Position numbers and translations under genes: made by a program
Notes under the pieces: model-generated
The model's database searches: none
What the model was told of the DNA's origin: nothing
What the model saw: the letters and a program-made list of their open reading frames with translations, nothing else
Part shown: positions 7,268 to 13,206 of the stretch, piece by piece
How positions within the stretch are numbered: position 1 is the first letter of the stretch
Layout: each line of letters begins with the position of its first letter
Assembly (NCBI GenBank): GCA_013334545.1
Contig: JAAXXJ010000048.1
Location: forward strand, 1-14,206
Length of the DNA stretch: 14,206 nucleotides
From: Nitrospirota bacterium
Lineage (GTDB): Bacteria > Nitrospirota > UBA9217
Direction of reading: 5' to 3'

Positions 7268-7309
7268 CATTTCGGAAACTCGCCCTTCGGGCTCAGACAG
7301 TCCGAAATG
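7268..7309 (-). repeat. Two-tier hairpin with the shared 24-nt core, copy 1
   Basis: Read on the minus strand: outer stem CATTTCGGA paired with TCCGAAATG (9 of 9), enclosing CTGTCTGAG, an inner stem CCC/GGG around loop GAA (extended by G-C), and CGAGTT. The core has the same length and the same unpaired sequence as the plus-strand copy at 7468-7503, while the outer stem is unrelated in sequence. It may be a structured RNA or a DNA recognition site; the sequence does not decide which. Confidence 0.8.
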
Positions 7310-7380
7310 CTTCACCCTCGAACTCGGCCGCCTGGCTAAATTTTCGCATGGGAACCGCGCAAGACACTTTGATCCTAATC

Positions 7381-7495
7381 TTTACCCAAACCCCGCACGT
7401 CCCCGGAGCGGACCTATGAAATTTTGGGGCACCTGTCTTGGCCTAAGGTAGCGTCCCAAAGGGCGAACGCGCACTGTCTGAGGCCGCAGGCCGAG
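7381..7495 (+). repeat. Dispersed repeat block, full copy (inverted relative to 1-114)
   Basis: This block matches the reverse complement of bases 1-114 at about 90%. It starts at TTTACCCAAACCCCGC and ends at GGCCGCAGGCCGAG. It overlaps the left arm and apical part of the inverted-repeat structure at 7416-7542, so the repeated unit and the hairpin do not share both boundaries. The differences cluster where the left arm of the large stem lies (7418-7431). Confidence 0.8.
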
Positions 7496-7542
7496 TTTGC
7501 GCGGTCGAGCGGACGTGGCCTTAGACAGGTCAAAAATTTCAT
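7416..7542. repeat. Long imperfect inverted repeat with nested hairpin
   Basis: The outer arms are ATGAAATTTT...ACCTGTCTTGGCC (7416-7443) and GGCCTTAGACAGGT...AAAATTTCAT (7517-7542). An intermediate stem CGTCC/GGACG (7452-7456 with 7511-7515) and the apical two-tier hairpin (7468-7503) continue the same axis, giving one long stem of about 127 bases with internal loops. No transposase gene is present. It could be a miniature mobile element, a structured RNA, or both. Confidence 0.7.
7468..7503 (+). repeat. Two-tier hairpin with the shared 24-nt core, copy 2
   Basis: Plus strand: outer stem CGCGCA/TGCGCG (6 of 6) encloses CTGTCTGAG, inner stem GCC/GGC around loop GCA, and CGAGTT. Compared with the minus-strand copy at 7268-7309 the unpaired parts are identical. 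The inner stem has a C-G pair swapped for G-C, and the outer stem is a different but complementary sequence. This is covariation between two copies in one window. Confidence 0.8.
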
Positions 7543-7727
7543 TAAGGACGCGAAGGGGATGTGCAAAAAATCATACGTCATACTCTTGAGGACGCAAGCA
7601 GAATTAAAGCGCCCACATCAAACCCAGAAGACCCATATATACTAACGATAAAGCAAGTCTCTTGAACCTGCCTATCCATACCTCCCGGGCTGCCCAAAAA
7701 AGAATCATTTTTTTCTGCGGCCTGGTT

Positions 7728-7759
7728 GAAGCTCCCTGCAGCAGACCTCAGGGATCTTC
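7728..7759. repeat. REP-like palindrome, degenerate, at the 3' end of the spermidine-synthase-like gene
   Basis: GAAGCTCCCTG (7728-7738) pairs with CAGGGATCTTC (7749-7759) with one mismatch around a 10-base loop. The left half is identical to the copy at 6174. It ends two bases beyond the stop codon of the minus-strand gene and could cap its transcript; no U-run follows. Confidence 0.8.
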
Positions 7760-7761
7760 GA

Positions 7762-10164
7762 TCAGATATTCCCCGGACCTTTTGCAGCATCCCCTCCCCG
7801 CCGGATCACCCAAAAAGCCGCCATATACGCCGCTGCGCCGCAGAGCAGCACGAACTGATATCCCGTTGACAGGGCAAGCATGATGGCAAGGATCGGGGCG
7901 ATCACCGAAAAACAGCCGTTCACTGCCCACGCCCAGGGAACGAGATGGGGAGCAGTCGAGCCGATGATCGAGATGCCGAGGGGGAAGGGGATGCCCATCA
8001 GGACGCCTGCAGGCATGACGATGCAAAAAGAAAGAACGATCCGCATCATCAGCGATTGGCCGCTCATTGCCCCGATGGTCAAGGGCAGCAGGATGCTGTA
8101 GAGAAGCACGGTCCCCGCGAGAACAAAAAGGATGCGGGGGCTCCGCATCGACCGTATGCGGCCGCCCAACGCGCTCCCCATGCCCGAGCCGATCAGGACC
8201 GATGCGATGACCGTGCTTGCAGCCGAGGACGGGTTCTCAAGACCGAGGATCATGTTCTGGATGAATGCGATCTCGACGAACAGATACGCCACGCCGAGAA
8301 GGGCGAAATACGCGAGTGCCCGAACATGGCTATAGGTGAAAGCCGCGGCTCCTGTGCGCCTCTGCGTGACGAGCGGAAGGAGGATCAGGAGCGCGCTCAC
8401 GATGAGCACTTGCACGAAGAGGACCGGCAGGAGATACCCCTCTTCGATGAAATAGTGCCATTTCTCTCCCATGACCCGGTAGATCGCCTTGATGTTCTCG
8501 ATCTTCAGATAGTAATGAAAGAAGGGCCGTTCATCCGTAGCCGGCCGGACGTCGAAGAGGTAGTCGGCCATGAACCGCTCCCGGCTATCGTTCTTCAGCA
8601 GCCGCTGGAAGGCTTCGGCATATTCGTTCCCCGGTTGCCTGATGTAGACATTGCTTTCTCCCGGCGTGATCCCGGGGTAGTACACGACGTCGAACCGCAT
8701 GTCGCGCGAAAATGTCCTGATCCGCTGGATGTCCTCCCCGGTCAGCGGCGATCGTTTCACGATCACGGTCAGGGTGTCCCAGCTTCGCACGGCAGCCACG
8801 TGCCGGGAGATGTCGGTGATGCCGCCTGCCTCCGCGCTTTCTGCCAGGGTCGCGAGCAGGCGAAGCTCCGTTCTCGGCGGCGGAACGATATACAGGTTCA
8901 GGGCGAGGAATCCCCCGGATCTCAGGTGGGACAGGTACTGCTCGAAGGCCTCGATGGTGAACCGGTAGTCTTCTGCAAACCCGAAGGCCGCTGACGGCCA
9001 CGAACCCATCAGCGAGAGATCGATCAGGTCGAATGTTCGGGCCGATGCAGCGAGCCACGTCCGCGCAAGCCCGGCCCACGCCTGGTGCTCAGGGACGGAC
9101 AGTGCATGCGTCCGGCCGTATTCCCGCATCACGCAAAGGGTAAGCGGATTCGAGTCGATGGCGGATATGGTCCTGGCCCCGAACTGCCGCGCAGTAAGGA
9201 GCGCGAGGCCGGCCCGCGGCTCGATGATCAGCACATCGTTGGTCCTCCCCATCCGGTAGGCCAGGCTGGAGGGGAGGGAGCGGACAAAGGCGAGCCTGCT
9301 GCTGTCCGACGCATCGGTCATGGCATAGATCTCGCCTGCGTCAACGGCCATTCCGGTCTGTTCAGGAAGCGGTTTTCGGTACGTAAAGCTCAGGCCGGGT
9401 GCGAACCGTACTGCAGGGCTCGTGAACAGGTCGACGCGCGAGTACGGGCTGTACGCGGTGTCGAGGTGCCTGGCGCCGGGCATCTGCATGGCAAGCGAAA
9501 AGGGCTTGTAGGGCGATATCCTGGGCCGGAAGAACGCAGGATGCAAAGAGAGGACGGCGATGTTCACAACGATCAGCAGCGCGGAGGCCAGCCGGATCGT
9601 CCGTCCGGCAGGCGGGAAGAGAAGCACCGCGGCAAGGAGCGTGGAGAGGATGAGCACGCTCGTCTCGGGTCCGCCGAGGGAGAGCAGCCAGACCATGGCA
9701 AGCGCACCGGCGCCGGCCCCCGTGAGGTCCGACGCATAGATCCCGTTCGCATCATGCAAAAGGGTGGAATAGGCAGTGGAGACGATCATCCCGAAGCAGA
9801 GGAAGGGAGTGCAGAGAATCACGTAATAAAGTCCGATGGCGAGAAGCTGGAGCCTGTCCCAGGAGAGCCGCGCCGGGTCGAAGGGGACGCTGTTCGCAAG
9901 GAGATAGGACGCGGGGATCCCGATGGCAAGAAGGAGCGCATAGCCCGGCAGCCGGCGGATGTCCCTCAGGCCGGGAAGAACGGAAAGCAGGGTACCGCTG
10001 GCGCCGATGCCCAGCATGGCTATGCTGATGACCATGAACGCGAAATGATACCAGAGGGAGATGGAAAAGATGCGCATAAGCGCCAGTTCGTAGGAAATGC
10101 TGGCGAACGAGGCGGCGAAGATGAGCCTCAGGAAGGCGCGGTTGGTATCGCCGTATCTCTCCAT
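7762..10164 (-). CDS. Multi-membrane spermidine-synthase-like protein
   Basis: An 800-residue protein with three parts. Residues about 10-210 hold roughly six or seven membrane helices (FLRLIFAASFASISYELALMRIF onward). Residues about 290-470 are a Rossmann methyltransferase/aminopropyltransferase-like domain. Residues about 575-790 are another block of about six helices (YLLPVLFVQVLIVSALLILLPLV; MGIPFPLG). Fused membrane plus spermidine-synthase-like proteins are widespread in bacteria, with unknown function. The nucleotide-binding loop here reads VLIIEPRAGLALLTARQFGA (311-330) instead of the glycine-rich GGG-type loop, then AIDSNP (335-340). FDLIDLSLMGSW (378-389) stands where synthases carry catalytic acidic residues. 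Canonical spermidine synthesis is therefore unlikely. The start ATG has no clear ribosome site, but an in-frame stop four codons upstream fixes it as the first possible start. Confidence 0.88.
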   Translation of the reverse strand: MERYGDTNRAFLRLIFAASFASISYELALMRIFSISLWYHFAFMVISIAMLGIGASGTLLSVLPGLRDIRRLPGYALLLAIGIPASYLLANSVPFDPARLSWDRLQLLAIGLYYVILCTPFLCFGMIVSTAYSTLLHDANGIYASDLTGAGAGALAMVWLLSLGGPETSVLILSTLLAAVLLFPPAGRTIRLASALLIVVNIAVLSLHPAFFRPRISPYKPFSLAMQMPGARHLDTAYSPYSRVDLFTSPAVRFAPGLSFTYRKPLPEQTGMAVDAGEIYAMTDASDSSRLAFVRSLPSSLAYRMGRTNDVLIIEPRAGLALLTARQFGARTISAIDSNPLTLCVMREYGRTHALSVPEHQAWAGLARTWLAASARTFDLIDLSLMGSWPSAAFGFAEDYRFTIEAFEQYLSHLRSGGFLALNLYIVPPPRTELRLLATLAESAEAGGITDISRHVAAVRSWDTLTVIVKRSPLTGEDIQRIRTFSRDMRFDVVYYPGITPGESNVYIRQPGNEYAEAFQRLLKNDSRERFMADYLFDVRPATDERPFFHYYLKIENIKAIYRVMGEKWHYFIEEGYLLPVLFVQVLIVSALLILLPLVTQRRTGAAAFTYSHVRALAYFALLGVAYLFVEIAFIQNMILGLENPSSAASTVIASVLIGSGMGSALGGRIRSMRSPRILFVLAGTVLLYSILLPLTIGAMSGQSLMMRIVLSFCIVMPAGVLMGIPFPLGISIIGSTAPHLVPWAWAVNGCFSVIAPILAIMLALSTGYQFVLLCGAAAYMAAFWVIRRGGDAAKGPGNI

Positions 10165-10542
10165 GTGAAGATTCTAACATACAACCGTCTTTCATGAGAG
10201 CAGCAGGAAGGCCTCCAAAGGCATACGATAACCGTTGCCGGGATCGCATGCCCTTTGAGCGCCGATCGCCCGCAGTCCCGTAATATAAGGGTTATTCAGA
10301 TGGCCAGCCCTCGGTTATTCCTGACTGAGCCCGCGGGGCTTTTTCGCGATCCAGTTCAGGAGCATGGCCGTTCCCCGACGTGCTCCCTTGAGGCATGGGA
10401 GGACTTTTTCGCCTGCTACCGAGGCTTTTGCATTGTCATATGATGGGGATTCTGCTATTATTCATTTCTGTACGCACGGAATAGCACCTGCCGCTCATAA
10501 ACCGAAAAACTTTTCCCTCCGACGCAAAGGAGAGCTTACTGC
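10165..10542. other. Non-coding stretch upstream of the lipoprotein cluster
   Basis: No gene is credible in this 378-base gap between divergent units. It contains the promoter at 10433-10461. A short stem AGCCC-GCG-GGGCT with four following T (10328-10344, plus strand) is terminator-like, but no plus-strand gene precedes it. No convincing promoter was found for the minus-strand gene at 10164. Confidence 0.5.
10433..10461 (+). promoter_or_regulatory. Sigma70-type promoter ahead of the lipoprotein cluster
   Basis: TTGTCA (10433-10438) and TATTAT (10456-10461) are each one mismatch from consensus and separated by exactly 17 bases. The predicted start is near 10468, some 75 bases ahead of the decayed lipoprotein gene. 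With that gene dead, the promoter may still serve the downstream lipoprotein genes. Confidence 0.6.
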
Positions 10543-10857
10543 ATGGGACGGATTCCCTCCCTTTCCTTTCCGGCCCTGCCGGCTGCCGCGATGCTGATGC
10601 TGCTTTCGGCCTGCGCGTCCACTGACCTTACCTCGGTCTGGAAGGAAGCTCAGTAAAAGGGCCATGCCCGGAAGATCAGGGTTATCGGCATCTACGCGTT
10701 GGTCCAGACGAACCTCTATGACCTTGCCTCCGGAAAGCTCATCTGGACAGCCTCCTCGGAAACCCTGCTGGGCGACAATGCCGGGTCCCGGGTTTCGACG
10801 TTCGTCAAGGTGATTGTGAAGAGCCTCGCTGACAATAACGTGATAGCGCCGCAATGA
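10543..10857 (+). pseudogene. Decayed lipoprotein gene, paralogue of the next two genes
   Basis: The frame starts with a good ribosome site (AAGGAG) and a lipoprotein signal (AMLMLLSAC, C24), then CASTDLTSVWKEAQ and a TAA stop at 10654-10656. Reading on in the same frame gives KGHARKIRVIGIYA, then LVQTNLYDLASGKLIWTASSETLLGD and an ending SLADNNVIAPQ before TGA. In both downstream paralogues the residue five positions after the conserved Trp is Tyr; here that codon is TAA, a one-base change from TAC or TAT. About 110 codons are also missing between VIGI and the C-terminal strand, compared with the gene at 10954. Two independent lesions in one preserved frame indicate a pseudogene, not a sequencing slip. 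The 37-residue stub could still be translated. Confidence 0.85.
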
Positions 10858-10866
10858 AACGTGTCT

Positions 10867-10909
10867 AGGAGCGAGCGCATTCCCTGCAGCTTGCCGCAGG
10901 GAGCTTCAA
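10867..10909. repeat. REP-like repeat with GAGCGAGCGC flank
   Basis: TCCCTGCAGC (10881-10890), TT, GCCGCAGGGA (10893-10902): 10-base arms with one mismatch, followed by GCTTC as in the 6174 copy. The 18 bases 10867-10884 are identical to 6099-6116. It lies between the pseudogene stop and the next lipoprotein start, about 45 bases before that ATG. Confidence 0.85.
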
Positions 10910-10953
10910 ATGCCGTCACCGGAGAACGGTGCGGCCAGGAAGGAACGAAAAGA

Positions 10954-11589
10954 ATGACGACGAAGAGGATCGTGGCAGTGGCATTTTCGGCAATCAGCGC
11001 GGCCGTCATCATGATGGCCTGCGCGGGGACCAAGCTGGTCGCCCAATGGAGGGACGACGCCTACTCGGGTCGTGCGTCAAATGTCTTCGTGATCGCCTTG
11101 CTGCTGGAAACCCGGGTCCGGGGGCCGCAGACCCTGGTGGAGGACGAGTTCGTCAAGCAGCTCAAGGCCCGGGGGACCGAGGCCGTCGCGAGCTATACGG
11201 TGTTCCCGGAAGGCCCGCGGCCGACGAAAGACGAGGTCCTGGCCAAGGTCAAGGAACTGGGCGCCGACAGCATCCTCGTTGTAAGGATGCTCAAGAAGGG
11301 CATGGGAGATACGCACACACCGACCCTGCGGTATGCCACGCCCAGCGGATTCGACCAGAGCTGGAGCTCCTATGGTTACATGTCGACATCGACCGAGGTG
11401 GGCATTCGCGATGTTTCTTATGATTATGACTTCTTATCCGCGGAGGTAACCCTGTATCAGACCGCGACGGGCAATCCTATCTGGTCCGCCATGTCCCAAA
11501 CGACCTACCAGGAGGGGCCGCTCAAACAGATCAAGCCATTCACCACCACGATCATGAAAGGACTTTCCCATGCAAAGGTCATTGAGTAA
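10954..11589 (+). CDS. Predicted outer-membrane lipoprotein, paralogue A
   Basis: A 211-residue protein with a basic, hydrophobic signal (TTKRIVAVAFSAISAAVIMMAC) and lipidated C23; the lipobox MMAC is slightly unusual. The residue after Cys is Ala, so sorting to the outer membrane is expected. The mature part has an alternating pattern: QWRDDAY (31-37), NVFVIALLLETRVRG, EDEFVKQLKARGTEAVASYTVFP (63-85), EVLAKVKELGADSILVVRML (94-113), and a C-terminal strand VTLYQTATGNPIWSAMSQTT. This resembles small lipoproteins common in Geobacter-like bacteria, of no known function. The frame is open to 10861, but AGGAAGGA before 10954 and the signal peptide support this start. It overlaps the next gene by 20 bases. 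Confidence 0.88.
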   Translation: MTTKRIVAVAFSAISAAVIMMACAGTKLVAQWRDDAYSGRASNVFVIALLLETRVRGPQTLVEDEFVKQLKARGTEAVASYTVFPEGPRPTKDEVLAKVKELGADSILVVRMLKKGMGDTHTPTLRYATPSGFDQSWSSYGYMSTSTEVGIRDVSYDYDFLSAEVTLYQTATGNPIWSAMSQTTYQEGPLKQIKPFTTTIMKGLSHAKVIE

Positions 11590-12223
11590 AGCGGTAATGC
11601 ACCCTTTGATCATGCTGCTTCCCGCGGTTTGCCTCGCGCTTTCCGGATGCGCGGCCACGAAGGTCACGCAGGTGTGGCGGGACGAATCCTATCGGCCGGT
11701 GAAGCTGAAGAACGTCCTGGTGGTCGCCCTGGCAGAGGTGCCGACCGTCCAGCGGGAGATCGAGAGCCGGTTTGCGAAACAGTTCCGGGACCGCGGCATT
11801 ACAGTGACCGAGGGCTTCCGGATCATTTCGAACGACCAGCGCAATGCACCTGACTCCCGGGAGGTGGTCGCTGCGAAGGTCCGGGAACTGGGAGTCGACG
11901 CTGTCCTGATCATTGAGCGCGATTCCGGCAGGACGGAAAAGGAATACATCCCCGGCATGACCATAGTCCATGGAACGGGATATGGCATGGGCGGTGGAGG
12001 AACAGCGGTCGTGGCATCCTCCCAACCCATGGCCCCCACGACGCAGGGGTACGAACATACGAACAAGTTCTTCGGCATGCAGACCCAGTTGTACGATGCA
12101 GGGACCGGGAAGATCATCTGGTTCGTACGGACCGAGACGCGGATGAGCGGGCCGCTGCAGGAGGAGATCAAACCGTATGTTGCCGATGTTTCGGCAAGGT
12201 TGTTCGGGGAGCGGTTCTTTTGA
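11570..12223 (+). CDS. Predicted outer-membrane lipoprotein, paralogue B
   Basis: A 217-residue paralogue of the preceding gene. The signal (LIMLLPAVCLALSGC) has a canonical lipobox LSGC with C27 and Ala next. Shared landmarks are ATKVTQVWRDESY (29-41), NVLVVALAEVPTVQREIESRFAKQFRDRGI (48-77), VVAAKVRELGVDAVLIIERD (99-118) and QTQLYDAGTGKIIWFVRTET (171-190). A Gly-rich, low-complexity insert GTGYGMGGGGTA (135-146) replaces the Ser/Tyr-rich section of paralogue A. The start at 11570 overlaps the end of paralogue A and has AAAGGA at about 7 bases, suggesting coupled translation. An alternative ATG at 11597 has no ribosome site. Function is unknown; the pair probably forms part of one envelope assembly. 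Confidence 0.88.
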   Translation: MQRSLSKAVMHPLIMLLPAVCLALSGCAATKVTQVWRDESYRPVKLKNVLVVALAEVPTVQREIESRFAKQFRDRGITVTEGFRIISNDQRNAPDSREVVAAKVRELGVDAVLIIERDSGRTEKEYIPGMTIVHGTGYGMGGGGTAVVASSQPMAPTTQGYEHTNKFFGMQTQLYDAGTGKIIWFVRTETRMSGPLQEEIKPYVADVSARLFGERFF

Positions 12224-12230
12224 AGCCGTT

Positions 12231-12260
12231 GATTCTCCTGCAGCAAGCTGCAGGGGATCT
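12231..12260. repeat. REP-like palindrome after lipoprotein B
   Basis: CTCCTGCAGC, AA, GCTGCAGGGGATC: arms pair through CCTGCAGC/GCTGCAGG and extend imperfectly to GAT/ATC. It begins eight bases past the lipoprotein B stop. It belongs to the same CCCTGCAGC-centred palindrome family as the copies at 4457, 6174, 7728 and 10881, but the central dinucleotide is AA, i.e. inverted orientation. Confidence 0.8.
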
Positions 12261-12377
12261 TCAGGGCAGTATGTTCGTTCTCATCGAGCGCTCGCGCATC
12301 TTAATGATCCAACCGGTCCGGTCTGCAGAGTGACCATGTCCATGGTGATTCCATCGGATCGGCGACGGAGGGATCGT

Positions 12378-12647
12378 ATGGCGGATATCAAGACAGGATT
12401 CCTGAAGATCCACTACACGGACGGACGATCGCAGCGGTTCGAATACGAACGGGCAGGGGAAACGATGGCCAATGTCGCCCAGGTGATCCAGGAGGGGCTC
12501 GAGCTGGGCGTCCTGATGCTGCAGCTGCCTGACCCCGACCGGCTCCTGGCCATCCCGTTCACGAGCATCCGCAGCATCGAGGTCGTTCCCCCTCCGCCGA
12601 AGTTGTCCAGCCTGGTGATCAAGGTCGTGAACGAGATGGAACAATAA
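12378..12647 (+). CDS. Small soluble protein of unknown function
   Basis: An 89-residue protein beginning MADIKTGFLKIHYTDGRSQRFEY. It has strand-rich segments (GFLKIHYTDG, LGVLMLQLPDPDRLLAIPFTSIRSIEVVP) around a helix (ETMANVAQVIQEGLE). The pattern of a beta-sheet with a D-R-L-L-A-I-P-F-x-S-I-x-S-I-E edge is seen in small PilZ- or LSm-like folds, but I do not recognise a named family. There is no signal peptide, which is unusual in this otherwise envelope-directed cluster. The start at 12378 is chosen for the GGAGGG ribosome site 5 bases upstream; ATG codons at 12336 and earlier are in frame but lack one. Confidence 0.8.
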   Translation: MADIKTGFLKIHYTDGRSQRFEYERAGETMANVAQVIQEGLELGVLMLQLPDPDRLLAIPFTSIRSIEVVPPPPKLSSLVIKVVNEMEQ

Positions 12648-12704
12648 GCGGCATTTCAGAGACAACGAAGAGGGTTCAAACCGTCGAGAGTCAAGGAGGA
12701 TGGC

Positions 12705-13115
12705 ATGAAACAACATCTTTTTACGATGTTCATGGCAGGCGTAGTGGCAGTGGCGGTCCTCGTAATGCTCGGTGCAGCGCTGCCGGTATTCGCCCAGTCG
12801 ATCAACCCCTGCACCGAGGACATGAAGACGATCTGCGGGGACATAACGAAGGGCGGCGGCCGCCTGCTCCGCTGCTACGAGGAGCGGAAGGACAAGATAT
12901 CTACGGACTGCAGGGCCTGGGTGGAAGGAGCAAAAGCGAACGCAGATGCCCTGAAAAAAGCGTGCTCCAAGGAGATAGACGCACGCTGCAATTTCGAAAA
13001 AGGCGACCCTCTGGAGATGCTTGACTGCCTTCAGGGGAACTACATCGATCTGTCGATGCAATGTAGAGAACGGCTGAACGAGTTCAAGGGAAGGTATCCT
13101 AAGCCGCTTCACTAG
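12705..13115 (+). CDS. Exported protein with two GLG1-like cysteine-rich repeats
   Basis: A 136-residue secreted protein. The signal peptide ends at about residue 30 (AALPVFA, then QSINPC). The mature 106 residues contain eight cysteines in two repeats with identical spacing: C36, C44, C57, C69 and C87, C95, C108, C120, i.e. C-x7-C-x12-C-x11-C twice. GGGRLLRCYEERKDKISTDCR in repeat 1 and PLEMLDCLQGNYIDLSMQCR in repeat 2 match the cysteine-rich repeat of Golgi apparatus protein 1 (GLG1/Cys_rich_FGFR family), which also occurs in bacterial secreted proteins of unknown function. The cysteines are likely disulfide-bonded in the periplasm. An excellent ribosome site AAGGAGG lies 5 bases before the ATG. 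Confidence 0.92.
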   Translation: MKQHLFTMFMAGVVAVAVLVMLGAALPVFAQSINPCTEDMKTICGDITKGGGRLLRCYEERKDKISTDCRAWVEGAKANADALKKACSKEIDARCNFEKGDPLEMLDCLQGNYIDLSMQCRERLNEFKGRYPKPLH

Positions 13116-13206
13116 TCCGGTTGACCGCGCGGGACACGTCCATGCGGCAGAGGACCTGCTGTCCTAAGGCATGTTGCGGTTTCAAGAGAGGGAGCCCTGG
13201 TCGCGT

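Larger units (their letters stand above)
7016..7761. other. Long non-coding stretch with structured repeats
   Basis: About 750 bases without a credible gene. Two plus-strand frames (7156-7419 and 7424-7645) run through hairpin repeats and have compositions unlike the neighbours, so I treat them as fortuitous. The section holds three strong hairpin regions described separately (7178-7209, 7268-7309, 7416-7542), a 115-base block repeated at the left window edge, and a REP-like palindrome at 7728-7759. Bases 7085-7180 and 7640-7720 are noticeably AT-rich. Confidence 0.7.

Noticed and set aside
7416..7542. Insertion sequence
   Set aside because: No transposase frame lies within or beside the inverted repeats and no flanking target duplication could be defined; at most it is a miniature non-autonomous element.
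7156..7645. Two plus-strand open frames of 87 and 73 residues
   Set aside because: They run through hairpin repeats, their sequence is explained by the repeat structure, and neither has a good ribosome site or a known domain.
7945..10197. Long plus-strand frames of 349 and 370 residues
   Set aside because: These are antisense shadows of the 800-residue membrane protein; they are extremely rich in Asp, Glu, Arg and Gly, as expected from GC-rich opposite-strand reading.
10328..10344. Terminator-like stem AGCCC/GGGCT with a T-run
   Set aside because: The stem is only 5 bp and no plus-strand gene precedes it, so there is nothing for it to terminate.
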